Both the position numbers and the translations under genes were made by a program. The notes under the pieces were generated by a model. The model saw only the letters and a program-made list of their open reading frames with translations, was not told the DNA's origin and searched no databases. A stretch of 64,000 bases of DNA from NCBI RefSeq assembly GCF_021538895.1, contig NZ_JADDRL010000038.1:19709-83708 (forward strand), read 5' to 3'. This document shows, one piece after another, positions 24,561 through 32,690 of the stretch. Numbering within the stretch: the first letter of the stretch is position 1; each line of letters starts with the position of its first letter. The DNA comes from Streptomyces olivochromogenes. Its GTDB lineage: Bacteria; Actinomycetota; Actinomycetes; Streptomycetales; Streptomycetaceae.

Positions 24561-25247
24561 TCAGGGAGAAGCCTGGTCCAGCTTCCGGGGATGCGGTGGC
24601 GGCAGGCGGAACAAACCCCTGAGCCTGAGCAGGGCCTCCTCGTCGCCAGATGCGGACGCGGCACCGGTCTCGACGGCCTCCCCGAACGTGAAGCCCTGAC
24701 CGGTCAGGCGGAGGAAGGCCTCCTGGCTGATCGTGATGATCGCGTCCGGGTGCTGAGCAGGCCCGTGAAGCGCCTCGATCGTCCCGTCGTCGATTCGAGC
24801 ATGGAACAACTCGTCGTCGATGCGGAATTCGTACACCGCGTGGAGGCCTGCGGCGGCCTCGGGGTCGAAACAGGCTCGCAGGCCGAGCACCGCCCACCCC
24901 GGATGGAACGTCTCACTCGCGCGGCGTTCACCCATCGCCCACTTCAGGCCCCACCGGGCCAGTTCAAGGATCGCCGGTCCGAGTTCCTCGCCTGCCTCGG
25001 TGAGGGCGTATGCGGGGGTCCGGGCGGGTGGGGGGAGCGTGATCTTGTGTGCCAGCCCCTCGCGTTCCAAGTGTTTCAGGCGGGCGGCCAGCAGGCCGGT
25101 GCCGAGGCCGCGCAGGCTGGCCTGCAGGTCGCCGTACCGTTTGGGTCCGGTCAGAAGTTCGCGGATCAGCAGCAGCGTCCAGCGCTCGCCGACGAGGTCG
25201 AGGGTGCGCGCGGTCGCGCAGTACTGGTTGTACGTTCGCTGTTCCAC
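24561..25247 (-). CDS. HxlR-family transcriptional regulator
   Basis: 228 residues. The HxlR winged helix is at about 1-100 (YCATARTLDLVGERWTLLLI, RELLTGPKRYGDLQASLRGL) and a C-terminal SCP2/alkyl-sulfatase-like domain at about 115-225, a fusion known in actinomycetes. Starts with GTG at 25247, 4 nt after the stop of the alpha/beta-hydrolase remnant, so it was the third gene of an operon with that hydrolase and the LLM oxidoreductase. HxlR regulators often sense aldehydes or quinones. Its own promoter after the IS insertion is not evident. Confidence 0.87.
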   Translation of the reverse strand: MEQRTYNQYCATARTLDLVGERWTLLLIRELLTGPKRYGDLQASLRGLGTGLLAARLKHLEREGLAHKITLPPPARTPAYALTEAGEELGPAILELARWGLKWAMGERRASETFHPGWAVLGLRACFDPEAAAGLHAVYEFRIDDELFHARIDDGTIEALHGPAQHPDAIITISQEAFLRLTGQGFTFGEAVETGAASASGDEEALLRLRGLFRLPPPHPRKLDQASP

Positions 25248-25251
25248 TTCG

Positions 25252-25612
25252 TCATTCTAGACTTCGCGCTTCCGCTTCTTGAAGAGCGCAAACATCGAGG
25301 AGTATCCGGGCGAGCGGCTCCGGATCGGTCAGCATCACGTCGTGCGGGTCGTCCAGGGCGTGGGTCCGGTATCCGACGGCCTGGCCGAACCGGTCGAAGG
25401 GATAGATCTGCGGCCTGCAGTGGATGGCAGTTCCGGGAATCCGGTCGACGCCAGCCACGCTGCGGTGTCGGGGTCGACGATGCCGAACGCCGCGGGGCCG
25501 GGATCAGCCGGCCGCCCCCGTGTGTCTGGGCCGCCGTACGGACCGCGTTGACGAAGGTGTCAGGGGCCAGGCTGAACATGCTGGCGCCGTCGGACCCCGC
25601 CCATCCGTCCAC
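25252..25612 (-). pseudogene. Alpha/beta-hydrolase, C-terminal remnant
   Basis: Minus-strand pieces in different frames: SMFSLAPDTFVNAVRTAA near 25560, AAFGIVDPDTAAWLA near 25490, and YPFDRFGQAVGYRTHALDD then PHDVMLTDPEPLARILLDV ending at 25252. The last segment resembles the end of alpha/beta hydrolases around the catalytic His (DxPHDVML), and the middle resembles the lid of salicylate-esterase-like members. At least two frame changes are present. The matching N-terminus lies beyond the IS605-type element at 27550. Confidence 0.55.
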
Positions 25613-25619
25613 GAGGGCG

Positions 25620-25760
25620 ATGTGACTCCTCCCCCGGCTGAAGCCGGGGGCTTCTCGCTACGCCGGATTGGCGCCGCGACGGACCAGCCCGGCCCGTAGA
25701 ACGTTGGTGGCTCCCACTGTGTCGGCGTGCGCGTGGTGGCCGCACGAGAGGCAGTGGAAC
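25620..25760 (-). ncRNA. Predicted omega (right-end) RNA of TnpB
   Basis: In IS605-type elements the guide RNA comes from the 3' end of tnpB plus the adjacent element end and runs into flanking DNA. Here that zone is the last ~100 nt of tnpB and the 25631-25650 hairpin, read on the minus strand. Only position and hairpin support it; borders are approximate. Confidence 0.4.
25631..25650. repeat. Subterminal hairpin, tnpB-side end of IS605-type element
   Basis: Arms CCCCCGGCT / AGCCGGGGG (9 bp) with a minimal loop, 8 nt after the tnpB stop. In this family such hairpins are bound by TnpA and also form part of the guide RNA for TnpB. Confidence 0.75.
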
Positions 25761-26881
25761 TTTTCCTGTGTGGGCCGGTTCTCCTTCGCGGTGTGCCCGC
25801 ATTCGGGGCAGGTGCGGGAGGTGTTGCGGGGGTCCACGGCGATCACTTCCCGTCCGGCGCTTTCAGCCTTGGCGTGCAGGATCGTCAGGAACACCCCCCA
25901 TCCGGCATCGTTGATCGACTTGTTGAGCCCGGCCTTCGCGGCAGCCCCGTTGGGTAGGAAGGTGCCCGGCCGGTCGGGGTCGGGTTTCGGTGCGGGGGCC
26001 TTGCCCATGTTGCGAATCTTGAGGTCTTCGTGCGCGATGAAGTCGTGTGCGCGGACCAGGCCGAGCGCGGTCTTGTGTGCGTGGTCGAGCCGCTGGCGCC
26101 GCACCTTACCGTGCAGTTGGGCGACCTTTTGCACCGCGCGCCGGTGGTTGGCGGTTCGGTCCTTCGCCTTGCGGCGCGGGAACCGGGACAGGGCCTGCTG
26201 CGCCGTCTCCAGTTTCGCGGCCGCACAGCGGCCGTGGCGCGGGCTGGGCACGAACCCGCCGTTCGAGTCGGCGAGGAAGTTCGCGATACCCAGATCGATG
26301 CCGATCACGGAGCCGGTCGCGGGCAGCGGTTCGGGCTGGTCCTGCTCAGCGGTCAGCACGACGAACCACTTTCGGCCCTCGCGCTTCACCGACACGGTCT
26401 TGACGTGGCCGGCCACCGGGCGGTGCTGGTTGACCCTGACGTGGCCCACGCCCTGGAAGCGGACGCGGGTGACGGCATCGTGCGGGGTGGAGTTCCACCG
26501 GCAGCCGTCCCCGTCCTTGGGGAAGTCCACCGTGTCGAACCAGTTCACCCCGCGAAAGCGCGGGTAGCCCGGGGCATCTCCGGACTTGACCCGGCGGAAG
26601 AACGCGGCGAACGCCTTGTCGAGACGGCGCAAGGTGGCCTGCTGTGAACTGAACGACCAGCGGCCCTGACGCTCCGGGTCGAACGCCCGGATCTCCTTGA
26701 GCTGCGCGGACTGCATCCCGTACTGGACGGTGGTCTTCGAGACGTGCCGCCAGGCGTCGCGGCGTTCCTGCAACGCCGCGTTGTAGAGGGAGCGGTGATC
26801 CCGCAGCATCTCGACCAGCGCCTGCTCCTGGCGGACGGTGGGCCGCATGAGGAACTTGTACGCACGAATCATCCAGCCCAC
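25658..26881 (-). CDS. tnpB: TnpB RNA-guided endonuclease (IS605 OrfB family)
   Basis: 407 residues, full length for the family. N-terminal wedge domain (residues 1-130), then a RuvC nuclease with all three acidic residues visible: D196 (VIGIDLGIANF), E285 (FIAHEDLKIRNMG) and D387 (CGHHAHADTVGATN). The zinc finger C358-x2-C361 ... C377-x2-C380 lies between the last two. TnpB cuts DNA guided by an RNA made from the element end and helps retain the element after TnpA excises it. No frameshift or lost residue is seen, so it is probably active. Alternative start ATG at 26872 gives MIRAYKF, which matches the usual beginning. Confidence 0.88.
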   Translation of the reverse strand: MGWMIRAYKFLMRPTVRQEQALVEMLRDHRSLYNAALQERRDAWRHVSKTTVQYGMQSAQLKEIRAFDPERQGRWSFSSQQATLRRLDKAFAAFFRRVKSGDAPGYPRFRGVNWFDTVDFPKDGDGCRWNSTPHDAVTRVRFQGVGHVRVNQHRPVAGHVKTVSVKREGRKWFVVLTAEQDQPEPLPATGSVIGIDLGIANFLADSNGGFVPSPRHGRCAAAKLETAQQALSRFPRRKAKDRTANHRRAVQKVAQLHGKVRRQRLDHAHKTALGLVRAHDFIAHEDLKIRNMGKAPAPKPDPDRPGTFLPNGAAAKAGLNKSINDAGWGVFLTILHAKAESAGREVIAVDPRNTSRTCPECGHTAKENRPTQEKFHCLSCGHHAHADTVGATNVLRAGLVRRGANPA

Positions 26882-26922
26882 CCCCTCCGGTCAAGTCCAC
26901 TCGATCCTACTATACTTGGCGC

Positions 26923-27351
26923 ATGTCACCGCGCTGGGAGCCAAATCCCGACATCAGACGGGGAAACCACGTCATCCACAACCTCCACGCCCACTTGGTG
27001 TTCGTCACCAAATACCGGCGTGAGATCTTCAACGACGACATGCTGACGCGCTGCGAGGCGATCATGCGGGACGTGTGCGAGAGCTTCGGCGCGCAGCTGC
27101 GGGAGTTCAACGGCGAAGGCGATCACGTCCACCTGCTCGTGCACTACCCGCCGAAAATCGCCCTGTCCAAGCTCGTCAACTCCCTCAAGGGCGTCAGCTC
27201 CCGATATCTGCGCGCGGAGTACACCGGCCGGATCAACCGGATCGGGACGGGATCCGTGTTCTGGTCCCCGTCCTACTTCGCGGGGTCCTGCGGCGGCGCA
27301 CCGCTGAGCATCGTCAAGGAGTACATCGAGAACCAGAAGCGCCCAGCCTGA
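26923..27351 (+). CDS. tnpA: IS200/IS605 Y1 transposase TnpA
   Basis: 142 residues, the usual size. The HUH motif is H68-V-H70 (GDHVHLLVHYPP) and the catalytic tyrosine is Y134 (VKEYIENQ). The N-terminal segment IHNLHAHLVFVTKYRR is characteristic. TnpA cuts and joins single-stranded element ends at the subterminal hairpins. It is divergent from tnpB across a 41-nt spacer with an AT-rich core (CTACTATACTT), likely a shared promoter. All catalytic residues are present. Confidence 0.9.
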   Translation: MSPRWEPNPDIRRGNHVIHNLHAHLVFVTKYRREIFNDDMLTRCEAIMRDVCESFGAQLREFNGEGDHVHLLVHYPPKIALSKLVNSLKGVSSRYLRAEYTGRINRIGTGSVFWSPSYFAGSCGGAPLSIVKEYIENQKRPA

Positions 27352-27416
27352 CCGTCACCCCGAAGACGCAGAGATCTCCGGCGCTTCGCGCCTCCGGGCC
27401 GAGGATCGCATTCCCG

Positions 27417-27434
27417 CCCGGCCTGAAGGCCGGG
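27417..27434. repeat. Subterminal hairpin, tnpA-side end of IS605-type element
   Basis: CCCGGCCT-GA-AGGCCGGG, 8-bp arms, 66 nt past the tnpA stop. It shares the loop context with the hairpin at the other end. Confidence 0.75.
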
Positions 27435-27439
27435 ATTCC

Positions 27440-27550
27440 CTGCAAAGAACAAGGGATGGCCGACGGCACTCGACCGTGCGTCCGCGGCCTCCCGTACGAC
27501 CAGGCCCACGGGCCGTGCCAGGCGCCGTGGACGAGTACGAAAGTGGTCAT
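27440..27550 (-). pseudogene. Alpha/beta-hydrolase, N-terminal remnant
   Basis: From ATG at 27548-27550 the minus strand reads MTTFVLVHGAWHGPWAW, the classical HG-x-W oxyanion start of alpha/beta hydrolases, then shifts frame (VVREAADARSSAVGHP) and stops at the end of the IS605-type element. The ATG overlaps the stop of the LLM gene (ATGA), showing original coupling. The nucleophile region (expected near residue 100) is missing from both halves. Confidence 0.65.
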
Positions 27551-28290
27551 CGCTGATTCCCCGTACGCAGCAGGGGCAGCACCTGGTCGGCGAACTCCTC
27601 CAGCCCCGCGTCCTGGTCATCGGTCGCCAGGCGGATCACGAGGTGACGGGCGCCGGCGGCAACGTAACCGGTGCGGTCAACCAGTCGGCGGCCTGGCGGA
27701 TGGGTAAGCCAGCCGTCGGCCAGGCGGGCCACGCGCCGCAGCGCTGGCGCACCGTTTGCCGCCAACCAGATCGGCGGTCCTCCCGGGCGGGACGGCGGAG
27801 GCGCGATCCGCACGTCGTCGAAGGTGAAGTGTTCGCCTTTGTACGACACCGTCTTCCCCGACCAGAGCTGTCTCATGGCGTCGATCGACTCCTCCATACG
27901 GCTGATGCGGCGCTCGAAGTCGGCGCCGATCGCCGTGAATTGAGCCTCGGTGTCGGGGGTCGGGAACCCGCCGCCCATGCCCGCGATCAGCCTTCCTCCC
28001 GACAACCGGTCGAGGGTGGCGAGTTGGTGCGCCAGCAGGATCGGATGGCGCAGCGCCGGCAGCAGCACCGCCGGGCCGAGCGCGACCCGCTCAGTGGCCT
28101 GAGCCGCCGCGGCCAACAGCAGCAGCGGATCCGCGCGCGGTCTGGTCACGGGGCTGTCGCCCGCCCAGACCGAGTCAAGTCCCAACTGCTCTGCTCGTCG
28201 CGCCTGGGCGACGAGCCGCCCGAGGTCGTGTTCACCCAGAACGGACCGGTCGCGTGTCGGCAGTAGGTAGCCGATCTTTAACTCCGCCAC
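27547..28290 (-). CDS. LLM-class flavin-dependent oxidoreductase (internally shortened)
   Basis: 247 residues against about 290-330 for relatives. The TIM-barrel N-terminal part is well kept (KIGYLLPTRDRSVLGEHDL, LDSVWAGDSPVTRPRADPL, GPAVLLPALRHPILLAHQLA). After ADGWLTHPPGRRLVDRTG the sequence jumps to YVAAGARHLVIRLATDD, which in relatives lies some 60 residues later, so an in-frame deletion is likely. Starts with GTG at 28290 behind GAGGGCAG. Such enzymes use F420 or FMN. First gene of the operon now broken by the IS element, and divergent from an Ohr/OsmC gene. Confidence 0.82.
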   Translation of the reverse strand: MAELKIGYLLPTRDRSVLGEHDLGRLVAQARRAEQLGLDSVWAGDSPVTRPRADPLLLLAAAAQATERVALGPAVLLPALRHPILLAHQLATLDRLSGGRLIAGMGGGFPTPDTEAQFTAIGADFERRISRMEESIDAMRQLWSGKTVSYKGEHFTFDDVRIAPPPSRPGGPPIWLAANGAPALRRVARLADGWLTHPPGRRLVDRTGYVAAGARHLVIRLATDDQDAGLEEFADQVLPLLRTGNQR

Positions 28291-28333
28291 CTGCCCTCCC
28301 CGTCGTCGTGAGGGTTGTGATCGTATGCCATTG

Positions 28334-28351
28334 ACTTCTCATTTTTGAAGT
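28334..28351. promoter_or_regulatory. Inverted repeat in LLM / OsmC divergent promoter
   Basis: ACTTC-N8-GAAGT in an AT-rich stretch, preceded by TTGACT (28331-28336) which could be a -35 box for the OsmC gene. It is central in the 101-nt spacer and a candidate binding site for the HxlR regulator encoded downstream. Confidence 0.5.
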
Positions 28352-28391
28352 GACAGGTTCATATTTCAGTAGCCACGAAAGGAGTTGCACG

Positions 28392-28820
28392 ATGACCAAG
28401 GCGCTGTACACGGCGCAGGCGCACGTCACCGGAGGCAGGAACGGCCACGGGCGCACAACTGACGGACGGCTGGATCTGGAGCTGCGGCAACCCAAGGAGC
28501 TGGGCGGGGACGGTGAAGGCGTCAACCCCGAACAGCTCTTCGCGATCGGTTACGCCGCCTGCTTCGGTACGACGCTCGCCCTGGTCGGCCGGAGCAGCAA
28601 GTCACAAGCGGACGACGCGGTGATCGACTCGCACGTCTCGCTGATCCCCGTCGACGGCGGCCGTTTCGAGCTCGGCGTCGAGTTGCACATCTCGCTGCCT
28701 TCTGTCACCGACGAGCAGGCGGCCGAACTGGTCAGAACCGCCCATCAGGTCTGTCCCTACTCCCGAGCCACGCGTGACAACATCGGCGTGGCATTGGTCG
28801 TCAACGGAACCCGCCTGTGA
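28392..28820 (+). CDS. Organic hydroperoxide resistance (Ohr/OsmC) protein
   Basis: 142 residues, typical Ohr size. The two redox cysteines are C57 (IGYAACFGTTL) and C121 (HQVCPYSRATRDN), in the Ohr pattern. Ohr reduces organic hydroperoxides with lipoylated proteins as donors. ATG at 28392 has GGAG about 9 nt upstream. No MarR-type OhrR regulator is adjacent; the only candidate nearby is the HxlR protein of the divergent operon. Cytoplasmic homodimer in known members. Confidence 0.92.
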   Translation: MTKALYTAQAHVTGGRNGHGRTTDGRLDLELRQPKELGGDGEGVNPEQLFAIGYAACFGTTLALVGRSSKSQADDAVIDSHVSLIPVDGGRFELGVELHISLPSVTDEQAAELVRTAHQVCPYSRATRDNIGVALVVNGTRL

Positions 28821-28909
28821 CATAGCCGGGGACTCGGCGTGGGTGGGACGGTCTTGATACGACCGTCCCACAACCGTGTGCCCTCGCCGCATGCACGCAC
28901 TCGCACTTC

Positions 28910-29153
28910 GCGCTCTGGAATCACTCCTCGATCTTCCAACCGCATCCGGCACACGGACCAGGTCGGCAACGGTGGCCCCCGGTGCGCAGGCACGGCAGCA
29001 GGCGACCTCGTCGGGCCCACTGATGCTTCGACCGGCCGGGATCCGAAGCTGCCGGGTCGACTCGTCACCGTCGAACGCCCACACCGCGGGCAGGCGGGAA
29101 GCGGCCCAGTCGTAGAACCGTTCGCCCTTGGCTGCAGGACCTGCCGACGACAC
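28910..29153 (-). mobile_element. IS701-type transposase C-terminal remnant
   Basis: Minus strand reads AKGERFYDWAASRLPAVWAF, STRQLRIPAGRSISGPDEV and APGATVADLVRV, the C-terminal region of IS701/IS4-like transposases common in Streptomyces, after which similarity is lost. No start, no catalytic triad, no ends. Confidence 0.55.
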
Positions 29154-29540
29154 TGCCGTGCCTCGGGCGGCGATTGGGCGAGGAGGCGGTCGATGTGCGT
29201 CAGCCGTGAACTGTGGAGGCCAGGGCGCGCAGTCTCACGGCTCGGGCGAGGTCACCCTTGGCGGCGACGGTGCGATTGCCGGGGATGCGGGCCGTTCGGC
29301 AGCGCACCCGTTCACGCAGGCCGTCGGCGGCACAGCGGCAGCGGGAGAACAGGTGCTGAAGGCCATGTGGTACGGCCGGAGTACTCGGCCGCCAGTTCGT
29401 CGGCACGTCGTGCATCACGGCACCGAACTACTCGCGGCGTTCTCATTCCATGCGGCGCGGGCACACGCTCGCGGGACGGCTGGACCACGGCCGCCTCACC
29501 CAAGGTCCCCCGCTGCCGATCACGGGGCACACTGGCCGAC
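29154..29540. other. Degenerate spacer upstream of VOC gene
   Basis: About 390 bases with short frames on both strands and no recognisable gene; probably more decayed mobile DNA. Confidence 0.3.
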
Positions 29541-29912
29541 ATGCCTCTATCGCTGCACCACATCGTCATCGACGCCCACGACCTGCCCGCCCTTGCCCGG
29601 TTCTGGGCTGAGGTGCTGGGTTGGCGGATCCTGTCCGAGCGGGAGCGGGAGGTCGTGGTCGGGCCGGACGAGAAAGCACCGGTCGGCATCTGCTTCATGC
29701 CGGTGACGGACCCAAAGGTCGTCAAGAACCGCCTGCACCTCGATCTGACGACCGCCCCGGACGACCGGGAGGCCGAGATCGAGCGCATCCTCGCACTCGG
29801 CGCCCGCAGGGTGGAAGTCGGGCAGAGCGGCAACGAATCATGGACCGTGCTGGCCGATCCGGAAGGCAACGAGTTCTGCGTAGTTCGCCCGAAGCAGACC
29901 CTTGTGGGCTAG
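29541..29912 (+). CDS. VOC-family (glyoxalase/bleomycin-resistance-like) protein
   Basis: 123 residues with two beta-alpha-beta-beta-beta halves: LHHIVIDAHDLPALARFWAE at the start and KNRLHLDLTTAPDDREAEIE then DPEGNEFCVVRP at the end. The His and Glu near these points (HHIVID, NRLHLDL, GNEFCV) could bind a metal. ATG at 29541 is used because the longer frame upstream overlaps transposase debris. Role unknown; relatives include dioxygenases and antibiotic-binding proteins. It stands alone between IS remnants. Confidence 0.8.
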   Translation: MPLSLHHIVIDAHDLPALARFWAEVLGWRILSEREREVVVGPDEKAPVGICFMPVTDPKVVKNRLHLDLTTAPDDREAEIERILALGARRVEVGQSGNESWTVLADPEGNEFCVVRPKQTLVG

Positions 29913-29927
29913 GGCCTGTCCGGCGGA

Positions 29928-30295
29928 TCATGCCGGGGACGCGGGGCCTGGCACGCCCATCTGCGGCGTTGTCGTCGGTTGCCGACGCTCCGCGTCGACG
30001 CCCTCCTCCGCGTTGAGCCGGGCCTGGCGGCGCTGGCGACCTCCGGTTCCACCGGTGTCCTGGCCGCGTACAGCAGCCTCGGCGCTCATCCCTTCCGTCA
30101 GCGCGGCGAACATGCCGACGTCGCGCCGTTGACCGAAGCGGTCGCAAAGCGTCTGGCGGGCCCCGAACTCCTCGGACATCTCCCGCCATTGGCTGCCGGT
30201 GCGGAACCGCCAGATAACGCCCTCGAACCGTTCGCGCAGGCACTGCGGGAACGGGCCGTACCGTCCGACGGTCCGAAACAGACCGCACTGATCAC
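29928..30295 (-). mobile_element. IS5-family transposase remnant
   Basis: Minus-strand similarity spread over frames: RFEGVIWRFRTGSQWREMSE then EFGARQTLCDRFGQRRDVGM and FAALTEGMSAEAAVRGQ, matching the N-terminal half of IS5-group transposases. Frame changes and missing DDE residues show it is dead. Confidence 0.6.
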
Positions 30296-30318
30296 GACTC
30301 CAAGACAGATGCTCGGTG

Positions 30319-30359
30319 CGGCCCCGGCAGCAAAGGGTCAGCCTTTGCTGCCGGGGCCG
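30319..30359. terminator. Perfect 18-bp stem terminator of the amidase gene
   Basis: Arms 30319-30336 and 30342-30359 are exact complements (18 bp, core GGCAGCAAAGG) with a 5-nt loop. It lies 34 nt past the amidase stop on the minus strand. Confidence 0.88.
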
Positions 30360-30392
30360 GGTCCGCCTGTCGTCGCGTCTGCCGCCTGGTGG

Positions 30393-32306
30393 TTACTGTG
30401 CGGTGACGTCGGAGGCGTACACCAGGGCAGTGCGGTGGTTGTACTGGATGGTGTACATGTTCTTCCCGCCCGTGACGACCCTTCCGGTGGAGGGGAAGTA
30501 GTCGTCGGTGGGGGCGGGTGCGGCGGTGGCGACGTACGCCTGGCCTGCGGGGACGTTGTAGAAGCTCAGGGGGGCCTGAGTTGAGGGGGAGAGCCCGGCA
30601 GGGTACTCGTTCGCGTCCGGGTAGCTCGATCCGTACACCGCCACCGGTGAGGTGCCGGCGGCGCTGACCAGCGTCACATCGTGGGCGGGTGTGGTGTTGC
30701 AGCCGTGCGGATTGAAGAACCAGACTTTCGTGCCGCTGTACCAGATGGCCGTCCAGTCGTCCTGGCGGTCGGCGACGACGAACTGCTGCCCAGCCGCCAC
30801 GGTGCTGCCCCAGTCGTTGATGCGGTCCGTGCCGACGCCATCCGGATGAACGGCCTGGTCGCCGAAGAGCGGCGCGGTGGCGCTGGGCGCGGTGCGCAGG
30901 TAGACGAAGTTCGAGGGCTGGGTCCGCTCGGTGCACTCGGGTGTGGCGCCGGTGGGGTCGTCGGACGGGCAGACCTGCACGGTCTGCTGGTTGCGGTCGT
31001 AGCCGGGGGTGATGGTGAGTGCGGAGCCGACGGGGCCCACGCCGTGCCGGCCGCTCGCCGGGGCGTGCAGCAGCCGCATGAAGCGCTCCCAGTCCCAGGA
31101 CGGGCCGGGGTCCCAGTGCATGCCGGAGATCAAGGCGGATTTGGGTCCGGGCACGTTGTCGTGTCCGATGATGTGCTGCCGGTCCAGCGGGATGCCGAAG
31201 CGCTCGGCCAGGTACCGGACGAGTTCCGCGCTCGTCTCGTACTGGGTCTGGGTGTACCAGGTACCGCCGCCGGCGGCGGCGTAGCCCTCGTGCTCGATGC
31301 CGAGCGAGTGCAGGTTGGTCGAGTAGTTGCCCGCCTGGAAGGAGATGTCCTTGGTGGGCACCATCTGTGTCACGGCGCCGTCCGAGGAGCGGATGACGTA
31401 ATGGGCCGATCCGCCGCCCGGCTTCTGGAAGGTGTTGAGGGCGGCGTCGTAGGACGACTCGGTGTCGTGGATGACGATGGTGTCGATCCTGATCCCGTTG
31501 GCGGGACGGTTGGACACCTGGCCGTTGGCCGGCGCGGCGGGCAGGAAGGCGCAGTTGATGGTGGCGGGGCACTCGGTGCCGTCCGCCGCGGCCGTCGTCT
31601 TCAGGTGCAGCGCGGACAGTTGTCTGGTGGCCGGGCGGACGCCCGGGGTGGGCGGCAGGCTGATGTGCTGTCCGTCCCGGGTGGTCTCCTGCGCGCCGTT
31701 TTCGATGGTGTCAAAGACCCGGTCGGCGAAGGCACTTGCCGCACGCTGCTCGGTGGAGCCGCTGTAACGGGCGACGGCGGCGTACCACTTGCCCGGGTCC
31801 TTCGGGGTGCCGCCAACCGTGCTCTTCGCGTAGGAGGCCAGGAGGGCCGCACCTGCACGGATGTTGGCGCCCTCCTCCGTGCGCAGTCGCTTCGCGGGCA
31901 GTCCTGTCAGTCCGGCGGCGGCCTGGAGGGTGTGCAGGGGCGGAGCGGAGGCCATTTTGGCCAGGTCCGCGCGGCCTACCGCGCCCGCGTCGCCCGCGGC
32001 CAGCATCTTGGCTGTCACGTCCGTCAGATGCATGGGCCCGTAGCCGCCGCTGGTGCTGCGTTCGCCGGCATGGGCGTCCCACGCGGACTCGTGATAGGCC
32101 ACGGCGAGCAGGACGGGCAGCGGGACGTCGTACTCCGCCGCGGCCTGCTCGAAGATGTGCTGACGGCTGTCGGCCGCCGTCCGATGTCCGGCCGTTCGAT
32201 GTGCCGTCGCCTCGACGGGCGGCGGGACGGCCGCGATCCCCGCGGCTGCCAGCACACCTGCCGCGAGGGTCAGTGACAGCCGCCGGTGCGGATTGCGTTC
32301 ATGCAC
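30393..32306 (-). CDS. Secreted N-acetylmuramoyl-L-alanine amidase with lysozyme-like N-domain
   Basis: 637 residues from a GTG at 32304-32306, which gives a good signal peptide (RRLSLTLAAGVLAAAGIAAV). A transglycosylase-like region follows at about 45-150 (VPLPVLLAVAYHESAWDAHA). The amidase_2/PGRP domain is at about 290-430: IDTIVIHDTESS (zinc His), HYVIRSSDGAVTQMV, LHSLGIEHEGYA, HIIGHDNVPGPKS (second zinc His). The C-terminal 170 residues look like beta-rich wall-binding or SH3-like repeats (VYLRTAPSATAP). It would cleave the amide between muramic acid and the peptide stem. A longer start at 32354 is possible but adds no signal features. Confidence 0.85.
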   Translation of the reverse strand: MHERNPHRRLSLTLAAGVLAAAGIAAVPPPVEATAHRTAGHRTAADSRQHIFEQAAAEYDVPLPVLLAVAYHESAWDAHAGERSTSGGYGPMHLTDVTAKMLAAGDAGAVGRADLAKMASAPPLHTLQAAAGLTGLPAKRLRTEEGANIRAGAALLASYAKSTVGGTPKDPGKWYAAVARYSGSTEQRAASAFADRVFDTIENGAQETTRDGQHISLPPTPGVRPATRQLSALHLKTTAAADGTECPATINCAFLPAAPANGQVSNRPANGIRIDTIVIHDTESSYDAALNTFQKPGGGSAHYVIRSSDGAVTQMVPTKDISFQAGNYSTNLHSLGIEHEGYAAAGGGTWYTQTQYETSAELVRYLAERFGIPLDRQHIIGHDNVPGPKSALISGMHWDPGPSWDWERFMRLLHAPASGRHGVGPVGSALTITPGYDRNQQTVQVCPSDDPTGATPECTERTQPSNFVYLRTAPSATAPLFGDQAVHPDGVGTDRINDWGSTVAAGQQFVVADRQDDWTAIWYSGTKVWFFNPHGCNTTPAHDVTLVSAAGTSPVAVYGSSYPDANEYPAGLSPSTQAPLSFYNVPAGQAYVATAAPAPTDDYFPSTGRVVTGGKNMYTIQYNHRTALVYASDVTAQ

Positions 32307-32419
32307 GTGTAGGTACCTGACTTTCCTGCACTGATTCGGGTCTCCATGAGCCACCGCAGTGGCGCTCCGTAGCCGAAATGCGGCCCAGGAGCACCCAGTT
32401 GAGTACGCGGTGATCTGTA

Positions 32420-32690
32420 CATGAAGTGATGGCGATCAAGCGTGCCGGGTTCCCGCTCGCGGACCTCATGTGTGCCCGGTCGACTCGCGCCGTTGTTCGG
32501 GGTGTCTTGTCGGCGCGCACCCGCCTGGGGAGGGTGCGCGGTCTGCCCGGTCCCAGCCGCGGCACCCTGATACGGCCAGGACGGCCTCAACTGCGGGAAG
32601 TCCCTGCACTGCCCGACGGTGATCACGCTGGACATGGGTTTCTGCCCCTGCTCGACGGCCAGGTGCAGTTGTTGGTGGTCGGGCCGCCGC
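32420..32690 (-). mobile_element. IS5-family transposase remnant, C-terminal half
   Basis: Minus strand shows LHLAVEQGQKPMSSVITVG (about 32600-32670) and, in another frame, GPGRPRTLPRRVRADKT (about 32510-32565). Both belong to the central DDE region of IS5-group transposases. Several frameshifts; no ends seen. Confidence 0.6.

Larger units (their letters stand above)
25625..27440. mobile_element. IS200/IS605-family element with divergent tnpA and tnpB
   Basis: About 1.8 kb holding a Y1 transposase gene (plus strand) and a TnpB nuclease gene (minus strand) transcribed apart, the IS605 arrangement. Each end carries a subterminal hairpin of similar sequence (CCCCCGGCTGAAGCCGGGGG at the tnpB side, CCCGGCCTGAAGGCCGGG at the tnpA side), as expected for single-strand transposition; such elements lack terminal inverted repeats. 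Exact ends cannot be set to the base. It splits an alpha/beta-hydrolase gene. Confidence 0.85.

Noticed and set aside
30681..32276. 531-codon plus-strand open frame
   Set aside because: Complete antisense shadow of the amidase gene; composition is Gly/Arg/Val-rich without domains.
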